A DNA stretch of 64,000 nucleotides, taken from the NCBI GenBank assembly GCA_015068455.1, contig SVKO01000005.1:1-64000 (forward strand), written 5' to 3'. The translations under genes and the position numbers were made by a program. This document shows positions 63,993 through 64,000 of this stretch, piece by piece. How positions within the stretch are numbered: position 1 is the first letter of the stretch; each line of letters begins with the position of its first letter. The notes under the pieces are model-generated. The model made no database searches and was not told the DNA's origin. It saw only the letters and a program-made list of their open reading frames with translations. Origin of the DNA: Oscillospiraceae bacterium. GTDB lineage: Bacteria; Bacillota; Clostridia; Oscillospirales; Oscillospiraceae.

Positions 63993-64000
63993 AGCAGAGT
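63989..64000 (+). CDS. Start of the next gene, cut by window end
   Basis: TTG AAG CAG AGT at 63989-64000 overlaps the pyrC stop (TTGA) and has GGAGGG at 63977-63982 at correct spacing. Only M-K-Q-S is visible; another pyrimidine gene is likely from context, but no assignment can be made. Confidence 0.4.

Noticed and set aside
1-64000. tRNA, rRNA, CRISPR arrays, insertion sequences, prophage or att sites
   Set aside because: None was found by reading: no repeat-spacer pattern, transposase, integrase or cloverleaf was recognised. A tRNAscan or covariance search would be needed to exclude very small RNAs.

Overview
The window reads as chromosomal DNA of a GC-rich, strictly anaerobic Firmicute, most likely a gut or rumen Oscillospirales/Clostridia-type bacterium. 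This is inferred from SLH-anchored surface proteins, the glgBCDA glycogen cluster with a separate GlgD, a rubrerythrin/thioredoxin operon, AGGAGG-type ribosome binding sites with frequent TTG/GTG starts, consensus TTGACA-17-TATAAT promoters, a single-chain PurL and a split PurH. No rRNA, tRNA, CRISPR array, phage gene or transposase was seen.

Layout. 1-7.4 kb: two tandem, related SLH surface proteins (the first cut by the window edge; the second a GH43 enzyme), each followed by the same 24-bp stem-loop. 7.5-9.2 kb: an orphan adenylation enzyme with its own carrier protein. 9.3-13.4 kb: a zinc-ribbon/Ig membrane protein, divergent from a kinase-like membrane protein with an extracellular fibronectin-III-like part. 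13.5-21.5 kb: aspartate-family biosynthesis, with hom-lysC-asd-(YczE-like) divergent from thrC and an ApgM-like probable homoserine kinase, then dapF and a dicarboxylate/amino-acid symporter. 23-30.4 kb: glycogen operon glgB-glgC-glgD-glgA plus a GH13 hydrolase. 30.5-33 kb: a DUF1508 protein and a redox operon (FTR-like protein, thioredoxin, rubrerythrin, cyclophilin). 33-36.3 kb: a small membrane protein broken at an A9 run, a MATE exporter and a zinc-ribbon/Ig/YARHG protein. 36.5-38.8 kb: a YnbB-type PLP enzyme with a DMT transporter. 38.9-43.7 kb: two complete polar amino-acid ABC transporters. 43.8-49.6 kb: a MacAB-like exporter with two adaptor proteins. 49.6-62.3 kb: a nine-gene purine operon on the minus strand, purE-C-F-M-N/O-H-D-L-guaB, under a probable ZTP riboswitch. 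62.7 kb to the end: pyrC and the first codons of the next gene.

How the genes fit together. The purine operon covers most steps from PRPP to XMP; purB and purK are not here, and its last two IMP steps use a stand-alone AICAR formyltransferase plus an archaeal-type (PurO) IMP cyclohydrolase fused to PurN. The riboswitch would let the ZTP alarmone (a folate/one-carbon shortage signal) raise expression of this operon. The threonine branch is complete if the ApgM-like protein replaces ThrB. The glycogen genes overlap or nearly touch and are probably translationally coupled.

Best candidates for new biology: the PurN-PurO fusion that keeps an in-frame Shine-Dalgarno sequence at the junction; the A9 slippery frameshift at 33.4 kb; the FTR-like/thioredoxin/rubrerythrin operon; the adenylation/carrier pair next to the S-layer genes; the PurF without its N-terminal cysteine; and stem-loops without T tracts placed between genes in several operons.
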